Origin: Pelosinus fermentans JBW45
GTDB lineage: Bacteria > Bacillota > Negativicutes > DSM-13327
Length of the DNA: 64,000 nt
Direction of reading: 5' to 3'
Assembly: GCF_000271665.2 (NCBI RefSeq)
Contig: NZ_CP010978.1
Span: 962,501-1,026,500 of the forward strand
A program made the translations under genes and the position numbers. This document shows, piece by piece, positions 41,220 through 50,579 of this stretch. A model generated the notes under the pieces. The model did not search any database. It was not told the DNA's origin and saw nothing but the letters and a program-made list of their open reading frames with translations. Each line of letters begins with the position of its first letter. The first letter of the stretch is position 1.

Positions 41220-43478
41220 ATGCAGCGTCTTGCCATACACATAAGAGGTATTGTACAAGGGGTGGGATTCCGCCCCTTTGTTTATAATCTAGCACATCGT
41301 TATCACGTAACGGGTTGGGTGCTGAATAACTCCCAGGGGGTCGAAATTGAGGCAGAAGGGGATTCTCCAGCAGTTTTGCGCTTTCTTGAGGAACTAAGCA
41401 TTTCTGCGCCTCCTCTTGCAGTAGTGGAGGAAGTGATTGTCAATCCAGTCAGTCTGCTTGGAGATACGGAATTTATAATCAGGTACAGTAGGGAAGAGAC
41501 GCAAAAGAAAGCATGGGTTTCTCCCGATGTCGCTACTTGTTCTGATTGCTTAAGGGAAATGACAGACCCTGAGAACAGGCGGTATCGTTATGGGTTTATC
41601 AATTGTACAAACTGTGGTCCACGTTATAGCATTATTAAAGATGTTCCTTATGATCGCGCTGCTACCACGATGAATACGTTTCCTATGTGCCCTAGCTGCC
41701 AAGCTGAATATGATAACCCCGGTGACAGGCGGTTTCATGCCCAGCCTAATGCTTGTCCGGAATGTGGCCCTGCCTTTCGCCTTCTTACGAGGGAGGGAAC
41801 ACCGATTGCTTGTGATGTCTTCAGGGAAACCAGACAGCTGATTGCAGCAGGAAATATTGTGGCAATAAAAGGTATTGGCGGCTATCACTTAGCTTGTGAT
41901 GCTCGCCAGGAACAAGCCGTCAGTCAATTGCGAACTCGTAAAATCAGAGAAGATAAGCCCTTTGCCCTTATGTGTGGTAGTATAGAGAGAATCAGACAAT
42001 TATGTGACGTGTCAAAGGAAGAAGAAATTCTGCTTACCAGTGCCTCGCGCCCCATTGTGTTATTAGCGAAAAAGACTGGTTCTGATTTAGCACAGAGTGT
42101 TGCGCCAGACACAGATTTTCTGGGCGTGATGCTGCCTTATGCTCCGGTCCATTGGCTGCTGCTGGCAGACCAGGATGTATGGGTAATGACCAGCGGTAAT
42201 ATAAGTGACGAGCCAATTGTATATAAAGATCAAGAAGCCCTCCAATTATTAGGACGGATTGCAGATTATTTTCTGGTGCATAATCGGGAAATTTTTCAGC
42301 AAAGTGATGATTCTGTGGTACGAATAGTGGGGAGCAGGCGACAAATACTGCGGCGTAGTCGAGGATTTGCTCCTAAACCAATAAAAATTTCCCAGGAAAT
42401 ACCGTCTATTTTGGCGGTTGGTGGCGAAGCTAAAAATACCTTTTGCCTAGTGCGCGGGTCTTTTGCCTTTATGAGTAGTCACATGGGAGATTTAGAGAAT
42501 ATGGCAACCTATGAGGCATATCTTGCTGCTATTGAACATTATAAACAACTATTTTCCATTGAACCTGCTCTAGTCGCTTATGATTGGCATCCTGAATATT
42601 TAGCCTCAAAATATGCCTTATCTTTGCCTATTTCCCATCTAGGGGTGCAGCATCATCATGCCCATATTGCGTCTGTACTAGCAGAGCATGATATTTGCGA
42701 AAAGGTGATTGGTGTGGCTTTTGACGGTACTGGCTATGGATGCGATGGAACTTTGTGGGGGGGAGAATTCTTAGTAGCTGATAGCACAGATTTTGTTCGT
42801 CTTGGTCATTGCAAATATTTACCTTTGCCTGGTGGTGCAAAAGCCATTAAAGAACCATGGCGCATAGCGGCCTGGGTGTTATATAATCTATATGGAAAAG
42901 AGTTTGCTGCTTTTGATATCAAACTGTGTCATAATTTGTCTCCAGGCTGGGAGTTGATGGTACAGGCCGCTGCAAAGGGAATTAATGCTCCGCTGACTTC
43001 GAGTGCAGGCCGCTTATTTGATATTGCTGCAGGAATATTAGGCATTTGTCATACCATCCACTATGAAGGGCAAGGAGCCATTGCGTTAGAAAGAGCTGGG
43101 CACAAGCAATATGGAGATGTATTGCCCTATGAAATTTCTCAGACAAGTCCCTATATTTTAGATTTTATGCTTACCTTTGCTGCCCTGACAGAAGCGCTTC
43201 GTAAAGGAAGTTCAGTTGATTTTTTAGCAGCTTGTTTTCATGCAACCATAGCAGATGCGGTTGTCACTATGGTTAAGAAAATACAAGAAGATACAGGTAT
43301 ACGAAAGGTCGCACTCAGTGGCGGCGTGTGGCAAAATACGACTATTTTAAAAAAAGTATTCGGAATCTTGCAACAAGAGGGTATGAGTGTGTATACGAAT
43401 GAGCTTGTTCCGCCTAATGATGGGGGTCTTGCTTTCGGGCAGGCAGCTGTGGCTGGAGCATGTATGAGAAAGAGGTGA
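41220..43478 (+). CDS. hypF: Carbamoyltransferase HypF (NiFe hydrogenase maturation)
   Basis: The 752-aa enzyme makes the cyanide precursor for the NiFe active site from carbamoyl phosphate. The domain order is standard: acylphosphatase ('HIRGIVQGVGFRPFVYNLAH'), two zinc fingers ('CSDCLREMTDPENRRYRYGF', 'NCTNCGPRYSI', 'CPSCQAEYDNPGDRRFHAQP'), the YrdC-like domain ('VAIKGIGGYHLACDARQ'), and the Kae1-like C-terminal domain with metal site 'GVQHHHAHIASVLAEHD'. GAGGGGAC precedes the ATG. It is first of hypFCDE, with hypC four bases after its stop. Confidence 0.96.
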   Translation: MQRLAIHIRGIVQGVGFRPFVYNLAHRYHVTGWVLNNSQGVEIEAEGDSPAVLRFLEELSISAPPLAVVEEVIVNPVSLLGDTEFIIRYSREETQKKAWVSPDVATCSDCLREMTDPENRRYRYGFINCTNCGPRYSIIKDVPYDRAATTMNTFPMCPSCQAEYDNPGDRRFHAQPNACPECGPAFRLLTREGTPIACDVFRETRQLIAAGNIVAIKGIGGYHLACDARQEQAVSQLRTRKIREDKPFALMCGSIERIRQLCDVSKEEEILLTSASRPIVLLAKKTGSDLAQSVAPDTDFLGVMLPYAPVHWLLLADQDVWVMTSGNISDEPIVYKDQEALQLLGRIADYFLVHNREIFQQSDDSVVRIVGSRRQILRRSRGFAPKPIKISQEIPSILAVGGEAKNTFCLVRGSFAFMSSHMGDLENMATYEAYLAAIEHYKQLFSIEPALVAYDWHPEYLASKYALSLPISHLGVQHHHAHIASVLAEHDICEKVIGVAFDGTGYGCDGTLWGGEFLVADSTDFVRLGHCKYLPLPGGAKAIKEPWRIAAWVLYNLYGKEFAAFDIKLCHNLSPGWELMVQAAAKGINAPLTSSAGRLFDIAAGILGICHTIHYEGQGAIALERAGHKQYGDVLPYEISQTSPYILDFMLTFAALTEALRKGSSVDFLAACFHATIADAVVTMVKKIQEDTGIRKVALSGGVWQNTTILKKVFGILQQEGMSVYTNELVPPNDGGLAFGQAAVAGACMRKR

Positions 43479-43482
43479 TCCT

Positions 43483-43713
43483 ATGTGTTTAGCTGTACCA
43501 GGAAAAATTCTAGCGAGGCAGGATATGTTGGCTACGATTGAAGTAGGGGGTGTGACGCGAAATGTGAGTGTTATGCTTTTGCCCGAGGCTCAGGTAGGAG
43601 ATTTTGTATTAATGCATGCAGGATTTGCGGTTCAGGTTATTGATGAGGAAGAAGCAAAAAAAACCTTGGCCCTATTCAAGGAGTTGGAACAATATGCTGA
43701 GCATGACAAATGA
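43483..43713 (+). CDS. hypC: Hydrogenase maturation chaperone HypC
   Basis: The 76-aa protein begins MCLAVPGKILARQ; the N-terminal Cys2 is the residue that binds the Fe(CN)2CO unit with HypD. The rest forms a small beta barrel ('GVTRNVSVMLLPEAQVGDFV', 'LMHAGFAVQVIDEEEA'). GAGGTGAT precedes the start. The last 20 bases overlap the hypD start. Confidence 0.95.
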   Translation: MCLAVPGKILARQDMLATIEVGGVTRNVSVMLLPEAQVGDFVLMHAGFAVQVIDEEEAKKTLALFKELEQYAEHDK

Positions 43714-44794
43714 AGAAGTAAAAAAAGCTGCTGCTTTTTTTACTAGGGAAATTGAAAAATTAGCCAGTGGGAGATCTCTTCGTTTAATGGAAGTATGCGG
43801 TACTCATACCGTGTCGATTTTTAAGTCTGGTATTCGTCAGCTGCTGCCGGAAAATGTAGAACTGGTTAGCGGTCCAGGATGCCCTGTGTGTGTGACTCCA
43901 AATGAATATTTAGACACTGCGATTGCTTATAGCAGAAAATCTGATGTTATGATTACGACATTTGGGGATATGCTAAAAGTACCTGGTTCTTCTTCTACAT
44001 TAGCTAAAGAAAAAGCGCAAGGATCTGATATCCGTATTGTGTATTCCTCTTTGGAGGCGTTGGAAATTGCTGCAAAGAATCCAGGTAAAAAGGTGATTTT
44101 CTTGGCAGTTGGCTTTGAAACAACGGCTCCCACTGCAGCTGCAGCAATTTTAATGGCGGATGAGGCACATCTAACTAATTTTTATGTTTTGTCAGCTCAT
44201 AAATTAGTGCCGCCTGCTCTTAGGGCTCTGCTGGCATCAGGTAAAAGTCATGTCGATGGTTTCTTACTGCCTGGTCATGTCAGTGCTATCATTGGGCTGC
44301 AGCCATATGATTTTTTAAGCAAGGAATATCATATTCCAGGGGTTGTAGCGGGTTTTGAACCATTAGATATTTTGCAAGCGGTGTACATGCTCATGCTGCA
44401 AATTCACGATCAGACAGCAAGGCTGGAGAATCAGTACAGTCGCATTGTACCCAAAGAAGGCAATCCTTCTGCCTGTACTATTTTGTCGCAGGTATATCAG
44501 CAAACGGATGCTGTGTGGCGGGGACTTGGCAAAATTCCTAATTCAGGGATGTCCATTCGAGAAAAATACCAGGCATTTGATGCTCTTTTGAACATACCTA
44601 TAATAGTAGAGGAGACAAAAGAAGCCAGCCAGTGTCAGTGCGGAAAAGTACTGCGCGGACTACTCCAGCCTTCGGCCTGTCTTTTGTTTGGAAAAGCTTG
44701 TAGACCTGAACATCCCATTGGATCATGTATGGTGTCTGTAGAAGGTACTTGTGCAGCATGGTATAAGTACGGAGCAGGGAGGTGGCAGGTGTGA
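43694..44794 (+). CDS. hypD: Hydrogenase formation protein HypD
   Basis: The 366-aa iron-sulfur protein assembles the Fe(CN)2CO group with HypC. 'LRLMEVCGTHTVSIFKSGIR' (CGTH motif), 'LVSGPGCPVCVTPNEYLD' (GPGCPVC) and the C-terminal cysteines in 'LLFGKACRPEHPIGSCMVS' are diagnostic. I chose the ATG at 43694, ten bases after AAGGAG inside hypC, giving a 20-base overlap and translational coupling; a second ATG at 43703 is also possible. Confidence 0.94.
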   Translation: MLSMTNEEVKKAAAFFTREIEKLASGRSLRLMEVCGTHTVSIFKSGIRQLLPENVELVSGPGCPVCVTPNEYLDTAIAYSRKSDVMITTFGDMLKVPGSSSTLAKEKAQGSDIRIVYSSLEALEIAAKNPGKKVIFLAVGFETTAPTAAAAILMADEAHLTNFYVLSAHKLVPPALRALLASGKSHVDGFLLPGHVSAIIGLQPYDFLSKEYHIPGVVAGFEPLDILQAVYMLMLQIHDQTARLENQYSRIVPKEGNPSACTILSQVYQQTDAVWRGLGKIPNSGMSIREKYQAFDALLNIPIIVEETKEASQCQCGKVLRGLLQPSACLLFGKACRPEHPIGSCMVSVEGTCAAWYKYGAGRWQV

Positions 44795-45801
44795 GTAATG
44801 AACGTGTTCAGCTAGCCCATGGCAGCGGCGGGAAGTTAAGTCATGATTTAATAAAAGATGTAATGTGGCCTGCTTTTGCCAATGAGATCTTAGGAGAAAT
44901 GAATGATGGGGCTCAGCTTCATATCAGCGGATGCCGATTGGCTTTTTCTACGGACTCTTATGTAGTAAAACCTTTGTTTTTTCCTGGTGGAGATATTGGC
45001 AAGCTGGCAGTATGCGGCACAGTAAATGACGTAGCGATGAATGGTGCTCTTCCCTTGTATTTAAGCGCTGGTTTTGTACTGGAAGAAGGTTTTCCTATCG
45101 CTGATCTACAGCGTATTGTTGCCTCCATGCAGCAAGCTGCCAAGGAAGCTGGCGTGTATATTGTAACCGGAGATACGAAGGTCGTGGAAAAAGGAGCGGT
45201 GGATGGTATTTATATCAATACTGCTGGTATTGGCAAGATCATGGATGGTATTCACATCTCAGGTAAAAACGCTTTGCCTGGACAGAATATTATTTTAAGC
45301 GGCTATCTAGGTGAGCATTCCTTAGCGGTAATGGGAGAACGACATGGATTGCAGTTTCCGCAAAGTGTACGCAGTGACTGTGCGCCACTCAATGGCTTAG
45401 TAGAGAAGATGCTGACGGCAGTACCTAAGGTAGCTGTGTTGCGAGATCCAACCCGAGGCGGTCTTGCAACAACTCTAAATGAGATTGCTTTGCAATCGGG
45501 GGTCGGTATTATGCTGGAGGAAACTCATATTCCTATATCATCAGCTGTTCAGGCTGCATGCGATATTTTAGGCTTTGATCCGCTGTATTTGGCGAATGAA
45601 GGAAAAATGATTGTTTTTGTGGAACCCGAGTCGACAAATCAAGTATTGGATATTATGCAGCAGCATGTTTACGGGAGTGAGGCGCGAGTGATTGGCACCG
45701 TTGTGAAGGAACCGCGTGGACAGGTTGGCTTACGTACCAGGATTGGCGGTGTTCGATTACTGGATATGCTGGTAGGTGATCAATTGCCGCGCATATGTTG
45801 A
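44791..45801 (+). CDS. hypE: Carbamoyl dehydratase HypE
   Basis: The 336-aa AIRS-family enzyme dehydrates the carbamoyl group on its own C-terminal cysteine to thiocyanate and donates cyanide to HypCD. It starts 'VQLAHGSGGKLSHDLIKDVM', has 'LAFSTDSYVVKPLFFPGGDI' and 'VAVLRDPTRGGLATTLNEIA', and ends with the required PRIC-COOH. The GTG at 44791 is nine bases after GGGAGG and overlaps the hypD end; the GTG at 44782 is too close to that site. hypA and hypB are not in the window. Confidence 0.94.
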   Translation: MSNERVQLAHGSGGKLSHDLIKDVMWPAFANEILGEMNDGAQLHISGCRLAFSTDSYVVKPLFFPGGDIGKLAVCGTVNDVAMNGALPLYLSAGFVLEEGFPIADLQRIVASMQQAAKEAGVYIVTGDTKVVEKGAVDGIYINTAGIGKIMDGIHISGKNALPGQNIILSGYLGEHSLAVMGERHGLQFPQSVRSDCAPLNGLVEKMLTAVPKVAVLRDPTRGGLATTLNEIALQSGVGIMLEETHIPISSAVQAACDILGFDPLYLANEGKMIVFVEPESTNQVLDIMQQHVYGSEARVIGTVVKEPRGQVGLRTRIGGVRLLDMLVGDQLPRIC

Positions 45802-45815
45802 ATAAGCTATAGGAG

Positions 45816-47213
45816 GTGATTCCTATCAACCTAGGTTATGGTCTTAAATTAGAATTGAACCAAAAGTTAATGATGACACCTGAACTACGGCAGGCAATCG
45901 CCATTTTGCAGCTTTCTGCTTTGGAATTGTCAGATATGATCGAACAAGAAATTATGGAGAATCCTGTATTAGAGATAGCGGAAAAAGAGGTTGATGATCC
46001 TGAAGCAGATCCTGTAAATGAAAATCCAAAAGAACAACTGGATGATTACTTGAACTGGGATGATTACTTTAATCAAGGAATTGATAAGAAGTCCGAGTAT
46101 ATGGTAGTTGATGATGAAAAAACTACTGTAGAAAAGTTCGTCAAGAACAATGTTTCTTTGCATGAACATTTGGAATTCCAATTGCATTTGGCGGTACGAG
46201 ATGAGGCTGCCAAACGAATAGGGCATTATCTGATTGGCTGCATTGATGAAAATGGTTATTTATGCGGTACGTTGTCAGAAGCTGCGGATACCTTAGGCAC
46301 AAGCGAAGATCGGGTTTTAGAAGTTCTTAACCTGATCCAGACATTTGATCCTATGGGTGTAGGAGCACGGGACTTAAAAGAATGTTTATTGCTGCAGTGT
46401 CAGCAAAAAGGCACTTATACTACACTGGTGGAAGATATTATTTGTCATTATTTGCCCGAGGTGGCAGCGGGTAAGTATAAAGCAATTGCAGAAAAACTAA
46501 ACTGTAGCCCTCAGGAAATACAACAAGCGGTAGATGTGATTCGTACTTTTGATCCCAAACCAGGCCGCGCATTTGGTAATGACCAGTGCAGTTATATCGT
46601 GGCGGATATGACTGTGGAAAGAGTAAATGGCAAGTATGTGATTACTGTAAATGACACGAGTGTTCCTAAATTGACTATTAATCCTTATTATCGCCGTGTG
46701 GCGGTTGATGCTGATAGTGAGTCCAAGAAGTTTATTGAAGGCCGTTTAAACTCTGCCGTTTGGCTGATTAAGAGTATTGAACAGCGCCGTCGCACTTTAT
46801 ATAATGTGATGGAAGCAATTATTGAGCTGCAGCAGGACTTTTTTGATAAAGGAGCAAAATTCTTACGCCCTTTGGTCATGAAAAAAGTAGCTGAAAAGAT
46901 AGAAGTTCATGAATCTACCGTAAGTCGTGCAATTGCTAATAAATATGTTGATACGCCTCATGGGCTCGTCAGCTTGCGTAGCTTTTTTTCGACAGCTGTA
47001 CAAAGCAGTGATGGTGGTCAGGATGTATCGGCAACAAAAGTGAAGCAAAAGATTAAAGAATTAATTAATACAGAAGATTCTTCTGATCCTTTTAGTGATC
47101 AAGCATTATCAGAGATTCTCTGTCAACATGGAATGAAAATTTCTAGGCGGACTGTAGCTAAATATCGGGAGGAACAGAATATCCCCTCATCAGCAAAACG
47201 TAAGCGGTATTGA
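45816..47213 (+). CDS. rpoN: RNA polymerase sigma-54 factor
   Basis: The 465-aa sigma factor has all three regions: the glutamine/leucine-rich activator region ('YGLKLELNQKLMMTPELRQA', 'IAILQLSALELSDMIEQEIM'), the core-binding region, and the C-terminal DNA-binding part with HTH 'VMKKVAEKIEVHESTVSRAI' and the RpoN box 'ISRRTVAKYREEQNIPSS'. It directs activator-dependent promoters. The start is unclear: GTG at 45816 lies inside the perfect AGGAGGTGAT site, while the best-spaced triplets are ATT or ATC at 45819/45825; no ATG is available without losing region I. It follows hypE by 14 bp and may share its transcript. Confidence 0.93.
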   Translation: MIPINLGYGLKLELNQKLMMTPELRQAIAILQLSALELSDMIEQEIMENPVLEIAEKEVDDPEADPVNENPKEQLDDYLNWDDYFNQGIDKKSEYMVVDDEKTTVEKFVKNNVSLHEHLEFQLHLAVRDEAAKRIGHYLIGCIDENGYLCGTLSEAADTLGTSEDRVLEVLNLIQTFDPMGVGARDLKECLLLQCQQKGTYTTLVEDIICHYLPEVAAGKYKAIAEKLNCSPQEIQQAVDVIRTFDPKPGRAFGNDQCSYIVADMTVERVNGKYVITVNDTSVPKLTINPYYRRVAVDADSESKKFIEGRLNSAVWLIKSIEQRRRTLYNVMEAIIELQQDFFDKGAKFLRPLVMKKVAEKIEVHESTVSRAIANKYVDTPHGLVSLRSFFSTAVQSSDGGQDVSATKVKQKIKELINTEDSSDPFSDQALSEILCQHGMKISRRTVAKYREEQNIPSSAKRKRY

Positions 47214-47216
47214 AAA

Positions 47217-47250
47217 ATAAGAGGCGTAACTTGTAGTTACGTCTCTTATT
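47217..47250 (+). terminator. Terminator after rpoN
   Basis: AATAAGAGGCGTAAC pairs with GTTACGTCTCTTATT around a five-base loop, followed by ATTTC. It ends the run from scfB or hypF through rpoN. Confidence 0.8.
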
Positions 47251-47285
47251 ATTTCTCTGTGCTCTTTGCGCCTCTGCGGTTCATT
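47251..47285. repeat. Single arm of the 39286-type repeat
   Basis: CTCTTTGCGCCTCTGCGGTT matches one arm of the 39286 element (CTCTGCGCCTCTGCGGTT) apart from one inserted segment. The partner arm is absent. Confidence 0.6.
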
Positions 47286-47415
47286 TATTTTCTTGCCTGA
47301 TTATTAAATAGGCAATGATTGTGTGTAGTGAGAAAAGAATGTATACTATACGTTAGATATTGTGATTTATATGAGGCTATTTTGCACCTTTGATGCACAC
47401 AAGGGGGGTTAGGAT

Positions 47416-48072
47416 ATGTTAATCGAGTGGGAGATGGCGATTCGACTATTACTGGCCAGTTTTTTGGGCGGTTTTATTGGCTATGAACGGGAATCACATC
47501 ATAAAGCGGCAGGGCTCAGGACGCATATTTTGGTGTCCATTGGTTCTTGTTTAATCATGATCTTGTCAATTAAAATCTATGCATCGGTACAGGGCTATAC
47601 AAATGCCGATCCTACCCGGCTGGCAGCCCAGGTAGTCAGTGGTATTGGTTTTCTAGGTGCAGGCAGTATTATGAAAGAAGGCTCTACAGTTAGAGGATTG
47701 ACAACGGCAGCCAGCTTATGGGTGGTATCCGGTGTGGGCTTGGCTGTAGGCAGCGGATATTACATGGGGGCTTTCATGACGACGGGCTTTGTGTTTCTGA
47801 CATTAAGCATTTTATCTCGCATTGAAAAAAAAGATCATCATTCCCTTGTGGAGTTAGCGATTACAACCATTGACACACCTGGGCAAATCGGAAAAATTGC
47901 TTCCATACTGGGTGTATATGGCATCCAAATTCGAAATGTAGAAGTTCGGGAGCAAAAAGAATTGCTTAAAATAGTCTTTACGGTATATATTCCTAAGCAA
48001 GTAGAAACGAATCAATTGACAGTTGGTCTTTTAAATATTTCTGGGATTACCAATGTAGCATTTGATGCATAA
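47416..48072 (+). CDS. MgtC/SapB-family membrane protein
   Basis: The 218-aa protein has four to five N-terminal membrane segments with the family signature 'LLASFLGGFIGYERESHHKA', 'AAGLRTHILVSIGSCLIMIL' and 'GIGFLGAGSIMKEGSTVRGL', then a cytosolic ACT-like tail (residues ~140-218). MgtC proteins help growth at low magnesium or in hosts, in part by modulating ATP synthase; the tail may bind a regulator. AAGGGGGG precedes the ATG. The next gene follows in 30 bp. Confidence 0.9.
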   Translation: MLIEWEMAIRLLLASFLGGFIGYERESHHKAAGLRTHILVSIGSCLIMILSIKIYASVQGYTNADPTRLAAQVVSGIGFLGAGSIMKEGSTVRGLTTAASLWVVSGVGLAVGSGYYMGAFMTTGFVFLTLSILSRIEKKDHHSLVELAITTIDTPGQIGKIASILGVYGIQIRNVEVREQKELLKIVFTVYIPKQVETNQLTVGLLNISGITNVAFDA

Positions 48073-48102
48073 TGATACGGTCGTGAATGGGGGTAATGGG
48101 TT

Positions 48103-49323
48103 GTGAATTACAATTTGTTGCTGAATATACTAAAAGCTGAGGTATTGCCAACGGTGGGGAGTCTGGAGGCTGGGGCAATTGCTTTGGCTGCTGCTTATGC
48201 CAGTGAGACATTAGGCGGAAGATTCGACAGCATTTCCATCATTGTGAATGCAAAGGTGAATACAGATGGTGCTGCTGCAGTCATTCCCGGTACAAAGGAA
48301 ACAAGTTTGGAGATTGCAGCAGTACTAGGAGCCATAAAAAGACAACCTGAAAAGCAACTATCTATATTAGCGAGTATAACGACTGAAGAGCTGGATCAAG
48401 GAAAAGAATTTTTAAAACAAAAAGACGTTACCATCTCCATTGATGATAGCAAAAAGGGTTTATGGATTGAAGCATATCTAAGATTCGGTCAGGAAGAGTG
48501 TCATGTTATTATCAAAGATACACATGCTAATGTAGTCAGTATTACAAAAAATGGACAATTTGTTTTTAAACAAGATGCGAGTGGAGATACTGAGAAGGAT
48601 CGTACTGTTTTTCAAGGGGATGAAATACGCATTGCAGAGATGATTTCCATCGTTGAGAAGATGCCTTGGTATGAGATGGAGTTTCTGCTGGATGGTGTAG
48701 AAATGAATTGTTTTGCCGCAGAAATTGGTATTGCCCAAAAAATGGGCCTGGGTATTGGAGCATTCTTTCACTCCTTAATAGCAGAGGGTGTGTTATCGGA
48801 TGATATTGTCAATTATGCAAAGATGTTGACGGCCGCGGCTGCTGATGCCCGTATGTCTGGTGAAAACATTAAGATTATGAGCTGCGCAGGCAGTGGAAAT
48901 CATGGAATAACAGCGATTCTTCCCGTGTATGCCATAGGTAAAAAAATGGGCGTTTCCAAAGAACGGTTAGCCAGGGCTATTGCCATTAGCCTTGGGATTA
49001 CTATTTATATAAAAGTTCGTATCGAGCATTTACCAGCTTTATGTGGCTGTGCCATGGCAGCCGCGGCAGGTGCCAGTGCTGCCATTACTTGGTTGATGAA
49101 TGGTGATAGCACAATGATTGCAAAGTCCATGAAAAATGTGATTGGCAATTTGGCAGGGATGCTTGGTGATGATGGAAAAGCAGAATGGGGAATAAATTTG
49201 TCTATAGCAGCAGCGGTTGCCGTAGAGAGCTCTTTAATGGCTCAGCATCATATTGTTGTTCCAATTCACGGCGGAATAGCTGATGATACCATTGAACAGA
49301 CGATCAAGAATTTTGGGAAGTAG
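48103..49323 (+). CDS. cyuA: L-cysteine desulfidase-like protein (CyuA / UPF0597)
   Basis: The 406-aa protein matches the CyuA/UPF0597 family, oxygen-sensitive [4Fe-4S] enzymes that break cysteine to pyruvate, sulfide and ammonia. It contains 'EVLPTVGSLEAGAIALAAAY' (usually 'P-x-G-C-T-E-P' with a cluster Cys), 'IKIMSCAGSGNHGITAILPV' and 'IEHLPALCGCAMAAAAGASA', with three candidate cluster cysteines. The usual N-terminal Cys-Thr-Glu is replaced by GSLEAG here, so the enzyme may have altered chemistry. GTG start behind GGGGGT. Probably co-transcribed with the MgtC-type gene. Confidence 0.8.
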   Translation: MNYNLLLNILKAEVLPTVGSLEAGAIALAAAYASETLGGRFDSISIIVNAKVNTDGAAAVIPGTKETSLEIAAVLGAIKRQPEKQLSILASITTEELDQGKEFLKQKDVTISIDDSKKGLWIEAYLRFGQEECHVIIKDTHANVVSITKNGQFVFKQDASGDTEKDRTVFQGDEIRIAEMISIVEKMPWYEMEFLLDGVEMNCFAAEIGIAQKMGLGIGAFFHSLIAEGVLSDDIVNYAKMLTAAAADARMSGENIKIMSCAGSGNHGITAILPVYAIGKKMGVSKERLARAIAISLGITIYIKVRIEHLPALCGCAMAAAAGASAAITWLMNGDSTMIAKSMKNVIGNLAGMLGDDGKAEWGINLSIAAAVAVESSLMAQHHIVVPIHGGIADDTIEQTIKNFGK

Positions 49324-49344
49324 TCATAGGGTTGTAGTAAGCAT

Positions 49345-49408
49345 AAATGCCTCTTCTATACAAAATGTATGAATGAACATACAACTTGGCATAGTAAGAG
49401 GCATTTTT
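49345..49408 (+). terminator. Terminator after the cysteine desulfidase-like gene
   Basis: AAATGCCTCTT pairs with AAGAGGCATTT across a 40-base loop that can itself fold (ACAAAATGTATG region), followed by TTTTATAT. It separates this gene from the polyketide cluster. Confidence 0.75.
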
Positions 49409-49410
49409 AT

Positions 49411-50051
49411 ATATAAATTGAGTAATATGTAGAAATAGATAAAAATGAACCATTACAAAGTAAAATAAATCCGGCTAGAGATAGATAATTTTTATAAATA
49501 GATGAAACTTAACAAAAAATGACAAAAAAACCCATGGTAAAATATTCAATAAATGATATAATTAGAATATAACGACAATTTTCCGAAATTTTCGATTGCG
49601 GAGGCGCTAGTCGAGAAAAAGGGAAAAAATTATATTCTTAGTATTATAAAGGGCGATTTTATGCTCGTGGAATGTCTATGTCTATTTGGAAGCAGTGACC
49701 TGCTTATGCCTGTAGTAGAGAGGTAAGACTTATGTGCAGGAATTTCATCTATAATATAGCAATAAATAGAAAGTAAGGAGTTAAGAAAAAATATATAACC
49801 TTGGACTAGAGATAAAGAGAAGTCCATTTATTCCTTGATATAAATCATATATTGAGGTATGAATGGATATCTTTTTTGTCTCAAAGTGTTTTTAGGTGTC
49901 AGATTGGTAATAGAGAATAAAAAAGCTGATTCATCTTTTTTATTTCCTTCATAGGATGCTTCTATCTGTATGATTTTAAGCTAAGCACAATATTCAAATA
50001 ATGTGTATTGTATAAAACGTTTCAAGAAGAAGAAGCTTTAGGAGGGGAACT
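49411..50051 (+). promoter_or_regulatory. Long leader/promoter region of the polyketide cluster
   Basis: About 640 bases without a gene precede loaP. A TATAAT-containing stretch (GATATAATTAGAATATAAC, 49552-49570) may hold the promoter. Just after it, TTTTCGATTGCGGAGGCGCT followed by AGTCGAGAAAA (49589-49619) can fold into a hairpin with a GAGG loop. A further CCTGC...GCAGG pairing spans about 49698-49741. No known riboswitch was recognised. Length and position suit an antitermination leader. Confidence 0.4.
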
Positions 50052-50579
50052 ATGGACTGGTACGTGCTGCGCACTTTATGTGGAAAAGAAGAAGTAGTTT
50101 TATCAATCTTAAAAAAAATGGAAGTATTTTCAGATTTTGAAGTTTTTTGCCCTAAAAGGAGAATCGGATGGCGAAAAAGTGGACAGGTCGTCAGTATCAT
50201 CAGACCTTTATTTGAGGGTTACCTATTCGTATCGGTAAATAAAAAAGATATTAGTAAATTTGATCGCTTGTTGCGTGCCTACAAAATTAATGTAGTCAGA
50301 CTTGTGAGAAGTGCAGGATCTTTAGTCCCCATATCCTATCAAGAACGAACACTGCTTCAGGGGCTGATGGATTATGGAAGAATCGTTGAAGTAAGCAAAA
50401 TAGAACGAACAGAAGAAAAAATAAAGGTGATCGATGGGCCATTACTGGGATTTGAGCATATGATTAAAAAATTCTCCAGCAGAAATCGGCGTATTACTGT
50501 AGAAGTACCAATATTAGAGGAAAAAAAGATCATAGAGTTGGAAGGTATTTTGATAAATGCTAAAAAAGAAAATACATAA
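50052..50579 (+). CDS. loaP: LoaP/NusG-family transcription antiterminator
   Basis: The 175-aa NusG paralogue has an N-terminal NGN domain ('DWYVLRTLCGKEEVVLSILK', 'KSGQVVSIIRPLFEGYLFVS') and a C-terminal KOW domain ('EKIKVIDGPLLGFEHMIKKF', 'RRITVEVPILEEKKIIELEG'). Specialised NusG proteins of the LoaP group keep RNA polymerase elongating through long biosynthetic operons in Firmicutes, acting with an RNA hairpin in the leader. AGGAGGGG precedes the ATG. Its place as first gene of the polyketide cluster strongly supports this role; UpxY-type capsule antiterminators are the alternative. Confidence 0.88.
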   Translation: MDWYVLRTLCGKEEVVLSILKKMEVFSDFEVFCPKRRIGWRKSGQVVSIIRPLFEGYLFVSVNKKDISKFDRLLRAYKINVVRLVRSAGSLVPISYQERTLLQGLMDYGRIVEVSKIERTEEKIKVIDGPLLGFEHMIKKFSSRNRRITVEVPILEEKKIIELEGILINAKKENT

